Assembly (NCBI GenBank): GCA_039621445.1
Contig: CP154955.1
Coordinates: forward strand, 50,807,384 to 50,871,383
Direction: 5' to 3'
Origin: Euglena gracilis
Lineage: Eukaryota; Euglenida; Euglenophyceae; Euglenales
Length of the DNA stretch: 64,000 bases
In this document: positions 21,547 to 31,839 of the stretch, in pieces
Numbering within the stretch: the stretch's first letter is position 1
How the letters are laid out: the number at the start of each line of letters is the position of its first letter
The notes under the pieces: generated by a model
What the model was told of the DNA's origin: nothing
The model's database searches: none
The model's input: only the letters and a program-made list of their open reading frames with translations
Program-made: the position numbers and the translations under genes

Positions 21547-22190
21547 TTACTCCGTGGCATATGGGGTGTGGGTAGTGAGATCAACGTCGCCTGATGGCTC
21601 CGCCACTGCCCCCCAAGCCAGCTGGCGAGCCAATTCCCTGGCCAACGTTAGACTCAGCGCTTGCCATACCGTGGCCTCTGACGATCGTCGTTGAGGAACA
21701 TCGGTCTGCGCCAACACAGTGCGGAGGCACTTGGATATGAATCCTGCCGCTCGCTCCCCCATCCCTCCGAAGCAATCAACCACAAACGGGATGAACGTCC
21801 ATCCCAGCCGTTCGCAGGTGGCTGCATACTTGCGTTCTTTGTCTCCCTCTTGTAGTTCGTGCCACCGTGCTAAGGCGTCCTTTGAGGAGACCGGGTTTGC
21901 TGGTTGCAACGGGTGGCGGACCGTGACATCCACTGCTGCAGGTCCGTCCGCGTCGAACCTCGTGATGAAGACATCTCCGGGTCTTGTCCGGTTGTCAGCC
22001 ACCTCTTCTCGTCGAGCCATGAAACCGGCCCTTCTCGCCAGGTCCAAAACGAACGTCTGGAGGGCACCATGTCGCCGCAAAGTGTTGTTTTTGGGGCAGC
22101 AGACAAGGTGGTTTCCTCCAACATCCATTTGTTGGTGGCAACGGGGGACATTCCGGCAAGGAGCCATCTGTCGTTGTGGGGCAAACTTGG
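21547..22190 (-). CDS. Zinc-binding and restriction-like endonuclease domain of the LINE
   Basis: A separate minus frame (from about 22167 to 21547, 206 codons) carries C-x3-7-C and H-x3-C spacing (CRNVPRCHQQMDVGGNHLVC), then RRHGALQTFVLDLARRAG, then RPGDVFITRF...AVDVTV and later KYAATCERLGWTFIPFVVD. R-PD/GD, DVTV and a following K-x2-KY are the layout of the restriction-like (PD-(D/E)XK-type) endonuclease of R2/CRE-like LINEs. It is one base out of frame with RT, which ends at 21995 in the wrong phase, so a one-base change around 22170-22200 breaks the ORF or demands frameshifting. Confidence 0.65.
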
Positions 22191-25006
22191 CATCCCAATG
22201 ACCACTGAGTCAGGGCTCTGAATTCTGCCGGTGGGATGAGGGTCTTCAGGGGGGCAGAGGGGTTGACCGCTGCCCACGCCATGGCGTGCGGCCTCCGCTG
22301 GCATGCGAAACGGACCGCGTCATTTCCAACAAGGCCAGCCAAAAGCAGGTCCGCCCGGACCTTGAGGACCTCATCTGTCCACCACTTTTGTCTCACCATT
22401 GAGGGAGACAAGGAACTCACCTTGCTTGGGTCCGTTAGGAGGTCACCCACAGGCGCCACCCCTTTGGTAAGGCCCGAGACCACCAAGCCCGTCTCTCCGT
22501 AATCCCGTGGGAGCTGGGGGCAACCCTCGGGTAGGCACAGAGTGCTATCCGCTCGTGAGAGGAAGTCAAGGATGGCCGCCCACCTTGCCGGTGCTCTGGA
22601 TACCTCTGGGTCTCGGATCCCGAGCCCCCCCAGGCGGACTGGCAGGGAGGCTTGTGCCCACTGTTTATCATCCAGCGGGCGAGCGGTGATGACGGACATT
22701 GTGTCCCGAAGGAGAGTGGCAAAGGAATGGCATGGCGCCTTGGCTCCCGAGAGGTGTGTGGTTCGAAGCAGGTCGTTTACTTTGCATGCATCAAGGCATT
22801 GCCTGAGCACCGTGAACTGTAGGTGCGGCGACGGCAGCAATTGCAGCAGGTCGCACGCTTTCCGGACTCCCGAGAGGCGCTCCTCCCAAAGGACAGTGGC
22901 AAAGTCCGGGCGTCCTGCCGGGTGGCAGACGGGCACTCCTAGCGCACGGATGCCAGAGCCGGGTGTGAAAGGTTCCACTGGGATGCCCTGAAGCAGGCCT
23001 TCTCCACGAGCAACAAATGCAGGCCCCCAGAGTTTGCACTTTGTCAGGTTGAGTCCCACACCAATCTGTGGTCCCTCGTTCAGGATCAGCCGTACTGCCC
23101 TTTCGAGCTGTTCCGGCGTGCCCATGATGTGGGCATCATCGAGGTACCAGGCTTGCCAGCCCACGATACCTTGCAGCTTGTCCAAGAGGGACTGTATGCC
23201 GAGGGCAAAGGCAGCCGGGCCACACGGGTCCCCTTGCTGCACACCGGACTTGCTTCGGAGTGATGTTTTTCCGAGATACAGCTGAGAATGGCGGGCGTAA
23301 CAACTCTCCAACCATGGAAGCAGCGGGGGGCATCGCTCCGCGACTTCTGCCAGCAAATTTTCTCGAGAGATGCAGTTGAATGCGTTTGAAAAATCCAGCT
23401 GGAGCAGTCCCCAATCTGTCTTTCCAACATGAGACAGGCCGTCCACTAGCTGCTGGATACCCATTCCTATCAGAGCGCATGCATCAGGTACGCCCACTCC
23501 CAGTTGCTGAGGTAGGGCTGTGGCCAGGGACCGACGGACCTCCGGGTGGCGCATTAGCACTTTCGCCACCAGGCGGCGCAGGGTTTCCCCAGCTGCGATG
23601 GGCCGAGTGCCCTCGTCTTCTGGGGATGTCTTGCCCACGGGGTCTGTGGGTGCCCCTGTCCCGGTTTTGGTTTTTCGGAGGGGGGTCAGGCGTGCAGCAC
23701 ACATCACTTGTGCTGCCCCATTGGGGATTCCCCCAAGCACGCACCCGAAGACAAACTCCGTCAACTCATCCAGGACATCCTCTGCCGAGCCCCCGGCCTC
23801 GTCGCTGAGCAAGGCCTTCAGGTGCTCAGGCCGAAGTCCTGAGGGGCCTGCTGCAGACTCCGGGCCGAAGCTACGTACTGCATGTTTCACCATACGGCGG
23901 TCGTCTCCCACATCGTCGCTGCGTGATAGTGGTTTCCACCTCGAAGTGGATCCCCTTCCGGGTTCCGCCTCTGTTGGGTGCATCCGGCGTAATCTCTCAC
24001 GCACGGCGGGATGAGCCGCGTCCTGCACTCCTTCGGAGAGGAGCAACTGGCAGGCCTTCCCCACAGCCCCTCTGGCCACCAACGTTTCCATCCGGCGGAT
24101 GAAGCGTTCCGTCTGGACCTCTTCCGCTCTGCTTGCGGCGGAGCGTGTGGACACCGAGGAAACAGGGTTTGCGGCCGGCTTTTGTGACTGCTGCCAAGAG
24201 GTTGCGACTGGTTGCAGGAGATAGGCGCGTGCCCTGGTTCCGATGGCTTTCCCTAGTTGTGCCCAATGGTTTCTGCCGGCGCGTGCCAAGGGTGCCAGCA
24301 CCGCCTTCGGCATACACCACAGCGCGTGCAACGACTCCCACGAGGGGCGCCGGTTGTAGTCTCTCAGTAGAATTGCGTACATTTGAGCCACCGCCTGCAC
24401 CGCACCCCGCGGGATGTGAGCGATGGTCCCCCTGAGGTTATGCGAAATGGCGTCCCAGGTCGGCTCGAGCAAAGGGCAGGGCTGAGAAAGGGGAGTTCCT
24501 TCCCGTCGGCATCCGGGTACGAAAGGCAAAGTGGGGCCATCGGTGTCCATCGCCCCCTGCAAAGGAGCGGACGACGCCGCCGGGGCAGGGGCCGCGTCAT
24601 CAACGTCAATGGCCACCGAGATCTCTGGCCCCAAGCAAGCCCCGGTATCAATGTTTTGAGCCGGCCGGCTGTGTTTTCGGCCTCTTTTTGGCCACCCTGT
24701 TCTCGGGCCCGGGTTTTCCTCAATATCACCGCAACTGGGGAGCCCGCCTCTACCCGTCAGTCCGGGCCCTCGATCGGAAATTCCCCAAGGCTGTGAAGGG
24801 GCGCGGGTCGTGGCTCTGGGACCATCAATGGGGAGAGCGGCTTCCGGTGGTGGTCGGCTAAGGAGGGTCTGCAGAAGTTGTTGAAGGTCCCGGGCGTCCT
24901 GCGTCGAGGTCTCCCCGAGTGGGCCTAGAGCGGAAGGGGGCACCGGCGTTGTGGCCAGTAGGAACCCCACCGCTCTTGTGGGGTCCGTAGTCAGGTCGAT
25001 ATCCAT
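21995..25006 (-). CDS. LINE reverse transcriptase with internal 2A peptide (copy 1)
   Basis: First ATG in frame is at 25006 (MDIDL); the open frame begins slightly earlier, in the 52-bp block. About 90 residues in is SCGDIEENPGP, a complete 2A core that should separate the N-terminal peptide from RT. RT blocks follow: GPSGLRPEHLKAL near 23850, LLQLDFSNAFNC near 23385 (motif A), SGVQQGDPCGP near 23240 (motif B), and WYLDDAHIMGT near 23146 (catalytic DD). The thumb continues to about 22200, after which the frame leaves the conserved C-terminal domain. The duplicate has DFSKAFNC in motif A. RT core looks intact; the C-terminus is shifted. Confidence 0.85.
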   Translation of the reverse strand: MDIDLTTDPTRAVGFLLATTPVPPSALGPLGETSTQDARDLQQLLQTLLSRPPPEAALPIDGPRATTRAPSQPWGISDRGPGLTGRGGLPSCGDIEENPGPRTGWPKRGRKHSRPAQNIDTGACLGPEISVAIDVDDAAPAPAASSAPLQGAMDTDGPTLPFVPGCRREGTPLSQPCPLLEPTWDAISHNLRGTIAHIPRGAVQAVAQMYAILLRDYNRRPSWESLHALWCMPKAVLAPLARAGRNHWAQLGKAIGTRARAYLLQPVATSWQQSQKPAANPVSSVSTRSAASRAEEVQTERFIRRMETLVARGAVGKACQLLLSEGVQDAAHPAVRERLRRMHPTEAEPGRGSTSRWKPLSRSDDVGDDRRMVKHAVRSFGPESAAGPSGLRPEHLKALLSDEAGGSAEDVLDELTEFVFGCVLGGIPNGAAQVMCAARLTPLRKTKTGTGAPTDPVGKTSPEDEGTRPIAAGETLRRLVAKVLMRHPEVRRSLATALPQQLGVGVPDACALIGMGIQQLVDGLSHVGKTDWGLLQLDFSNAFNCISRENLLAEVAERCPPLLPWLESCYARHSQLYLGKTSLRSKSGVQQGDPCGPAAFALGIQSLLDKLQGIVGWQAWYLDDAHIMGTPEQLERAVRLILNEGPQIGVGLNLTKCKLWGPAFVARGEGLLQGIPVEPFTPGSGIRALGVPVCHPAGRPDFATVLWEERLSGVRKACDLLQLLPSPHLQFTVLRQCLDACKVNDLLRTTHLSGAKAPCHSFATLLRDTMSVITARPLDDKQWAQASLPVRLGGLGIRDPEVSRAPARWAAILDFLSRADSTLCLPEGCPQLPRDYGETGLVVSGLTKGVAPVGDLLTDPSKVSSLSPSMVRQKWWTDEVLKVRADLLLAGLVGNDAVRFACQRRPHAMAWAAVNPSAPLKTLIPPAEFRALTQWSLGCQVCPTTTDGSLPECPPLPPTNGCWRKPPCLLPQKQHFAATWCPPDVRFGPGEKGRFHGSTRRGG

Positions 25007-25015
25007 GGATCCCGT
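22996..25015 (-). repeat. 2,020-bp direct repeat, copy F1
   Basis: Aligns without gaps to 36995-39014 (offset 13,999). I noticed three substitutions, each changing one residue on the coding strand: N/K in motif A near 23383, R/Q near 24352, N/D near 24437. About 99.85 percent identity over a segment that begins at MDIDL and ends inside the RT after FVARGEG. Confidence 0.95.
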
Positions 25016-25067
25016 GTTGTAACCGTGGTGCCTGCCCTGGAGTTTCCAGTCCCTCGGGGCCGGCACC
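25016..25067 (-). repeat. 52-bp junction repeat, copy 1
   Basis: Exact copy of 36941-36992. On minus it encodes GAGPEGLETPGQAPRLQH in the gag phase. Here it joins the Ty3 gag start (right side) to the LINE segment F1 (left side); in the other copy it joins LINE segment F2 to the gag body. Confidence 0.95.
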
Positions 25068-25139
25068 CCGTTGCGTAGGATCTTTTACCCTGCCCAGGGT
25101 GATTTCAATTCCCCTCGCGGCCTGTTTTAAAAATTGCAT
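25068..25139 (-). CDS. Ty3 Gag N-terminus, separated from its body
   Basis: An ATG at 25139 opens 24 codons (MQFLKQAARGIEITLGRVKD, then four more) that run into the 52-bp repeat in the phase used by the gag body at 36992-36941. This is the best candidate for the authentic gag start. In this window the frame is diverted into LINE sequence after the 52 bp. Confidence 0.65.
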
Positions 25140-26660
25140 TTTCTTTTGTTTTTAGGGTGTTTTGGGTGAAATGAGGTGGGTTGGCTCAAAGTTCACACCT
25201 CGTATTTGCCAAAAGTTTAAAAATCCCACAAATCCAACAGCACAATACAAGCAAACCACAAAGGAAGAGAGTACCAAAGTCCAGAAGTCCAAACCAAGGG
25301 TAAGATAATGATTGGTCCAAACAATTGATGATAATTGATCCCAGATAATTCTTGAACAACTGACAGAATGAGTGACAGAGACAGAGCCCTGTGCAGGGAC
25401 AGATGGAGTCAGCTGATAATAATTCCTAATAAGATTTTCCTAATCCTAACTGCAGAGTCATCAGGTTGGGTTGGGTTAGGTTATGTTGTTTTGGGCACTC
25501 AGCACCCCTGACTCACACTCCCCTTCCCGAAGGAGTTGTTTACAACTCTTCACGACTCCAACAGGAAGGGGTGCGGAGTGCACTCGTTGTGAGGAGGGGG
25601 TGAGCGAGGGGACCGTTGTGGTTCAGGGTCCCCCCCCCTCAGGGGGCTGTGCCGTTCAGGTTCGTTTTATGGCCGGGGGCTGAGTCAAATGTTCTCCTTT
25701 GGGTAGTTGGGTCTGTGCGGGGTCTGGTGTGTTGTCCCCCCCCCAGCCCGCCTAGGGCTGTTTGTCGTTGGGGGGGGGGGGGCAGGCGCCGTTGTGAACC
25801 AAGCGCCAGCCACGGTTAAAATTTTCAGGAAATTCTTATTCCCAGGCCAGGTGAGTTGTTTTGTCACGGTCAGGGTCCTAGACAGCCGTTTTCTGTTCGG
25901 TTAGCCAATTCGGTGTCTAGGCTTGGTGTCTGTTCGGTGGGGGGTGGGTCCAGCTGGGGTCTTCCAGCCCCCCCCCCCAGGCCAAGCGGTCAGGCTTTGG
26001 TCGGGGACGAATTTTAATAAAAATCAGGTGCAGGCTGGGTTTCGGTTAAAAATCAGGCTGGGTCAAGGACAATGGTTTTTTTTTGTATTTTTGATGTTTT
26101 TCTGGGGGGTAGGCTGGTTTGTGTGAGGTCAGGTGCTGTGGAGGGTCCCCGCCCCCCCCCCCCAGGCCTGTGGCCCGGGGTCGGCCAGGTTCGAGTTTTT
26201 TGGACAAAGTCAGGTTCCCCTTCCACCGTTTGCCCAGTTTTGGCTGGCTGCTACGGCTGGGGTTGGGGGCTGTGTTTTGTTTTTTTACAGGTAGGCTGGC
26301 CCAGTTCAGGGGGGTAGGTTCGTTCTCCACGGGGGGGTCCCAACCCACAACAACAACGATGAAGAATTGAAGAATGGATTGATTGGCAGAAGAGAGGCAC
26401 TTGAGGTCAGTGAATTCGGGTCGGGTCGGGTCTTGTTCAGGTCCGTTGGGCTGGTTCGAGTTGGGCTGGCCAGCGGTTCGGGTTCAGGTGGGCTGGCCAG
26501 GGGGGGCTGCCTAGGCCCGTTTTGTCGTTTTGAGTCAGGCCGGTTTGTCAGTGGTGTACAGGTTCAAATCGATAGAGGTTAGTAGGGTTGGGGTTGGCAT
26601 CGGGGTCGTTCAGGGTGTCGACGTGACGGTGTCTGTGAGGGGCCCAGGGGTATGTGACAT
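25140..26660 (-). promoter_or_regulatory. Non-coding block: probable single LTR, leader and primer site
   Basis: Lies between the pol stop and the gag ATG on minus, where LTR, primer-binding site and leader must be. It has T/G-rich and G-run sequence at 25450-26600 on plus and an AT-richer leader-like part at 25140-25450. I could not fix LTR ends, polypurine tract or primer site by eye, and no second copy of this block is present in the window to define an LTR by comparison. Confidence 0.4.
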
Positions 26661-26663
26661 GCG

Positions 26664-29600
26664 TCACTCCATCCCATCAAGCAACTCCCTCACATCCACA
26701 GCCAGGTCCCGTTTCTTGCAATATTGGACCACATCTTTGTTTGTTCGGAGGAAGAAGTGGTTCAGGGGTTCCCACTGAGTGTCAGACGGGTCCCAGTTTT
26801 TCCACTGAATCAAAAATTGAAGTTTTCCGTCTTTTCTGCGGTGGTTCAGCACTTTGTCAACCTCCCATTCGTCAGGTCCGACCTCCAACTCCTGTGCCTT
26901 GCCCGACCAAAAGTAGAGGGGGACAGGGGTTGTGCTGTAGAGGTCCTCCACGTGGGGTTTGAGTTGTGAACGGTGGGCAGGTTGTCGGTTTCCAGGTCGT
27001 AGTTCAACCACATAGGAGTGCTGTCCTACCCGTTCCAACACCACCGCTGGTCCCCTCCACTTCGGTTCGAGTTTGTCGGTACCAGGCTGTCTTTCGGGTT
27101 GATACCAGACCTTGGAACCAATTTCCAAGGCAGGTGGTTTTCTGCGTTTTTGGTTCACCGTTTCAGCCCGTTCACGTTGTTTTTCGTTCAGGACCAGGCT
27201 CACCCACTGGTCTTGTTCCTTCATCCTGTCCAAGAACGTTGAGGCCCCTTCCGCTTCCCTTTGTGGTTGGTATGGCAATCCCGCCAACGGTCTGTGCCTG
27301 CCAAACACAATTTCGTACGGTGACAAACCGGTTTCACCTGGGACGTCGTGTAGGGCCCTCAAGGCGTTCGGTAGGAGTTCAACCCAGGGTACCCCTTTTT
27401 CAGCAACCAGTTTTGCCAGTTTTCGGAGGACTTGTTGACCCGCTACCTCAGCCCGTCCGTTGGCTTGGTGGTGGTATGCCTGCCCGTACGCCACACGGAC
27501 CCCGTGGGCAGCACACAGTGTTTTCCACCAACCGGCTGTGAAGTGGGAGCCCCGGTCGGAGCTCACCACCGAGGGTATCCCAAAAATTCCCCACTGTTTG
27601 TACATGTCCTTTCCAACCTTTTCTGCCGTGAGTCCCTTGGCCAGGTGGGGGGTTGCAACCATCCACCCACTCAGCCTGTCCACACACAACGCCAACGTGT
27701 CGTATTTTTTCCCTTCAAAGGTCGTTTCAGGTAGAGAGAACAAATCGATGGCAACACTGTCCATGAGGTGTGCCGGAATCGGTGTCGGTTCAATGGGGCA
27801 CTTGTATGGTAGGTGGCTGGGTTCTGTTGCTTGGCAGGTTTCACACATGGTCATCATTTTGCCTGTCAGTTTTTTTGCATCCTGATGGTCCGCAAACGCA
27901 AACCACCTTCCCATCTGGTCCCACAGTCGGGTTGACCCTGGGTGCCCGGCTGTCTCGTGATGTTCCCGAATTACGTTTCCAGTCAACCCACTTGGTACAC
28001 ACAGGAGACCGTTTTTGTAGAGCCTGCCGTTGTCGAATCGGTACCCGTCAGGCCAGTTTTTGAACCCCGTTTCCTTCAGGTCCTTGAGCACAGGTCCCCA
28101 CCTTGGGCAACTTTCGTACTCGTTCTTCCATTCCTTGTCCATCACCCCTTTCGGTTCCCCCTGTTGAAGCTCCGGGGCGTGCACTCCCCTTGATGGAGGT
28201 CCAACGGGTGTCCCCGTTGAGGATGACGCACCTTGCGCGTCCTGTTGTTCTGTTGAATCTGTTGTTGTTAGGGGTTCCACAGGGTCCTCTTCCAGGGGTC
28301 TTCGCCTTGGTGGGTCTTCCTCAGTGGATGGTCCCTCGGCCGTGTTTGGATTTTCTGGGGTTTTGTTTTTTGGTTGGTCTGGTCGGATCAGGTTTCCCGC
28401 CTCATCCGTGGTCTCCCTTGGGGTTGCTTCTGCCAGTTTTTTGCTTGGTTCCACCACAGTCGTTTCCTTCACAACCCATTTCTTTGTCGTTTTTGCAGGT
28501 TTTTGAGGTGTTTTTGAATTTTTTTGAGGGGTGTCACCGTTTTCCGTTGAACCAGGCACTGTGGGCGAATCTTCACCCGTTTTGGCTCCCCCCCTTGTTG
28601 TGACGGCCACAGTGACGGGTTCTTGAAGTTGTTTTTGTGCCTGTGTCAGGTCTGCCACGTTGATCACCATACAAGTTTTCTGTTCCTTTTCCTCCTGTTT
28701 GATGATTTCTTTCATGAGTCGGTCGTCCTCCTCACTCCCGTGGATACTCACATCGGCGAATGCCTGTGAGGCGGGGTAGGCCCACCTACTCAAGGCATCG
28801 GCGACCGTGTTGTCTTTGCCAGGTACGTATGCAACGGTTATGTCGAACCGCGAAAGCAGTTCGTGCCACCTAGCCCTACGTCCAGCTGGTCCACTGGGGG
28901 TGTCCAGCGCCTCCGTTGCCCATGCCTCAATGGACTTGTGGTCCGTCAACACCAGTACCGGTTGCATTCCTATCCAGGAAGCCCATTTTTGCAGGGCCAG
29001 GATCACTGCGTAGGTCTCCTTCTCCCTAGGAGACCACGAGCGAACCTGCCCCGGTGCCAGTTTTCGTGAACAGAAAGCTACGGGTACTGTTTTTTTGGTC
29101 ATGGCTGTCGTTGGGTCTGGTTTTTCTGCAGTGTCCTCCGCAAATTGTTCCAGAGCCGCACCTACGGCTCTGCCACTTGCATCCACCCTGAGTATGAACG
29201 GTTTGTCTGGGTTCACTGTTTGCAGTTTCAGGCTTCCGAGCAGTTTTCCTTTGATGGTCTGGAAGGCTGTTCGTTCCTTTTCACCGAAAAACACAGGTGT
29301 CAGGCTTCCTTTCTTCCCCTGTCCTTTTTTCACCTTCAGTTTCTCCATTAGGTCTGCTGCCAATTCTGCATACCCTGGGATGTATGAGGCGTAGTAGTTT
29401 GTGAATCCCAGGAATGCCCGCAGGGCTGTGACCGTTTTTGGTTCCTCCCATTTTTCCAAGGCCATCAGTTTCCCAGGTGCAGGTTTTCGTTGTCCGCCAC
29501 CCAGCACGTGTCCACAGAATTCCACCTCTTTCACGAAAAATTTGCATTTCTTGATGTCTGCCACGTGCTGCTGTTTTTTCAGTGCCTCCATCACCCTCCT

Positions 29601-31755
29601 GATGTCTTTGTCGTGTTGTTCTAGGGTTTTTTCTTCTGACCCCTGCCACACAGTTCCTACGATTATGTCGTCCACGTAGGGGTTTGCAATGTCCTGTACC
29701 TCCTCCAGGCTGTACTCGATCACCCTCTGGAAAATCGGTACACCGTTTTTCATTCCCATGACCACCACTCTCCACTGTTTTGTTCCCTTGGGTGTGCTGC
29801 AGCAGGTGTAGGGTCTGGATTCTGTTCTCAGTGGCACCTGGTGGAAGGCGTCTTTCAGGTCCAGTACACTGTACAGGGCCCGTTGTCCTTGTTGAACTAG
29901 GATGTCTTCTATCCTAGGGAGGGGATGGGCGTCTGTGATTGTTGCCTCGTTCAGTGCTCTGAAATCCACCACCCCTCTCCATTTTCCACCTTTTTTGGCC
30001 ACCACGAACGTGGGGCTGGACCAGTCACTCCTCCCGTCTTCCACTTTCAGGTCCCTAACCCATTCGTCCACCATGTCGATGAGTGCCTGTCGGCGTTCTC
30101 CTGTCATGTGGATGGGTCTTTGCTTTTTCGCCACTGTTCCAGGTTTCAGTTCGATTTTCCCATAACCCAGTGGTCCACGTTCTGGGGGGTCTGGGTAAAT
30201 TTTGTCTCGCAAGACCACTCCTTCATAGTCCTGCCGCAGTTTTTTCACCAGTTCAGCCACCTTTTCGCCTTGTGTTTCCTGTCCTTCTGGCACCACCACA
30301 ACACCGTGAACCCTGTCTGATTTCTTTGCCGATTTCTGAAGTTGTTTTGCCAGTGTTTCCAGTGTTGTTTCGTCTTCGAACAGTTTTTCCTCGTCCTGGC
30401 CCGCTTCAGCAGGAATCTGCAAATTCATTGCCCGCACTGCCGAAATGTTTTTCTGAAGTTGGTGTATTTTCCGTTCCCTGTGTTTTTGTTCCTTCAGCTG
30501 GTGCCAACTGGACAGCAGCCGCAGTGGTTCACCTATGAGGGCCAGTGATTGTAGGTGTGGAAAAACCCCCAGTTGGTGTTGTTCCATCCACGGATACCCG
30601 AGGATGGCATCCACTTGGATGTTCGCGTCATGGAATGTTCCAATGGTGGACCACTCCCTTGTTCTGTCCGTGTTGTGCACCCGTGATGAAAACTGCAGTT
30701 CCAGTGTGACTTCGTGTAGTCCTCCTTCCATCCTTGTTCCGTCCGCTGTGATCAGGGCCAAGGGTTTTTGTGAACGTCTGAAATTTTGTTGGGGAATCAG
30801 GTTCTTTTTCACCAGGTTTGCCTGTGCTCCCGTGTCAATCAGGGCCTGTAGGAACATTTTTTTGCCGTCCGGCAACACAGCACGGACTTCGATGAGGAGT
30901 TGTTTTGCTTTCTTTCTGCTGATGACCTGCCCCAGCAGGAGTTTGGACACCGGTTCACACAGTCGTTTTGGAAGCCGAATGTTTTGGTCTGGTTCTGTTT
31001 TGTCAGTTGAATCTGGGTTTGGCTGTTGACCTGTCAGTTCTGGGCTGGGCTGTGAGAGCATGTTTTGTCGTGCAGTCTGGGCAGGGCTGGGCTGCTGCAG
31101 CGGTTGTTGCTGCGCGGCCTGGGCTTGGCTGGTTTGCCGTAGCCGTTCGCGGAACCCTGCCAGGTCCTGAATCAGATGTTCTGGGATCCTGAATTTTTTG
31201 AAGGCTGGAATGTTGTGTTTGTTGCTGAGTTTCACCAGGTGACCACCACCGTCTGGGTCCAGGTTCTTGCACGTTTTCCCGTCACACCGTTTTGCTGGTA
31301 CCTGCAGGATGTCAGGGCTGCCCCAGATTCGTGTTGGTTTTTTGTAACCCCAGTCTGTGTATTGACAGTAATCCACGTCAATGTACGGGTACGGTTTCAT
31401 GTAATCTCGTTTTCCCAGGTATCCGTACCTTGGGTTTTCCAACCACCATTTCTGCGGCTGCAGAAATTCCACAATTTCCAGGGCTTTCTTTGCAAGGCTG
31501 TCTCCTTTTTCCAGGTTTCTGGGTCTTGTCGTCAGGGCAATGCTGAATTCTGTGCAGGGAACTCCACACACCACCGTGTGGAATTCACCAGGTTTGAAAT
31601 GTTTTCTGAAGTCCCAGTCCAGTACGTCCACCTGGTAATCCGCTTTCCACCTGGGGTCTGAATCCACCGTCACCACCTCGAAACCCATTTTTTCATACAC
31701 CTTGCTGACCGATTTTGTTCCACAGAACAGGTCCAGCATTTTTGGTTTTGGTTTT
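26664..31755 (-). CDS. Polyprotein: C5 methyltransferase, protease, RT, RNase H, integrase, chromodomain
   Basis: Open frame of about 1,720 codons bounded upstream by TGA near 31850. Counting from a TTG at 31835, the first ATG is residue 33 (31739), immediately before MLDLFCGT. Domains: MTase 33-215; aspartic protease DTG at 334-336; RT 540-770 with YSVLDLKDAF (D659) and YVDD at 720-723; RNase H 880-1017 with D885, E940, D965 (TDHKS); a charged linker to 1230; integrase with HH near 1292 and CETC at 1331, then D1364, D1427 and E1463, a D-35-E spacing; chromodomain 1656-1693 (WEVDKVLNHRR...FLIQWKNW). The order PR-RT-RH-INT-CHD is Ty3/gypsy chromovirus. The N-terminal methyltransferase is the unusual part. 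How pol is started is open: ATG at 31739, frameshift, or TGA readthrough. Confidence 0.93.
31191..31739 (-). other. Cytosine-C5 DNA methyltransferase-like domain within Pol
   Basis: Residues 33-215 of Pol. Seen: motif I LDLFCGTKSV with the acidic VDSDP a strand later; motif IV GVPCTEFS with the PC dipeptide of C5 methyltransferases (nucleophile Cys94); motif VI WWLENPRYG, where most C5 enzymes have ENV and this has ENP; then DYCQYTDWGYKKPTRIWGS, typical of a compact C5-MTase-like family found in viruses and algae. At about 180 residues it is much shorter than bacterial enzymes of about 330, and no separate target-recognition domain is evident. Motifs DPPY/NPPY of amino-methyltransferases are absent. 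Retrotransposon-encoded C5 methyltransferases are published from Symbiodinium and Klebsormidium; whether this is the same lineage needs a tree. Confidence 0.82.
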
Positions 31756-31839
31756 TCTGCTGTGGCCCGTTCTGGTGTCGCTGTGGCTGCCTCCTGCAGT
31801 TTTCTGATGTGTTTCTGTGGTTTTTCTGTCCCCAAATCG

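Larger units (their letters stand above)
21547..25015 (-). mobile_element. 2A-bearing non-LTR retrotransposon, 3' part
   Basis: Contains the LINE from its MDIDL segment through RT to the end of the endonuclease domain. The 5' portion of an equivalent element lies at 40421-39015. Copy segment 22996-25015 is duplicated at 36995-39014. Its left (5') junction is the 52-bp block at 25016-25067, beyond which lies the Ty3 gag start. Confidence 0.85.
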
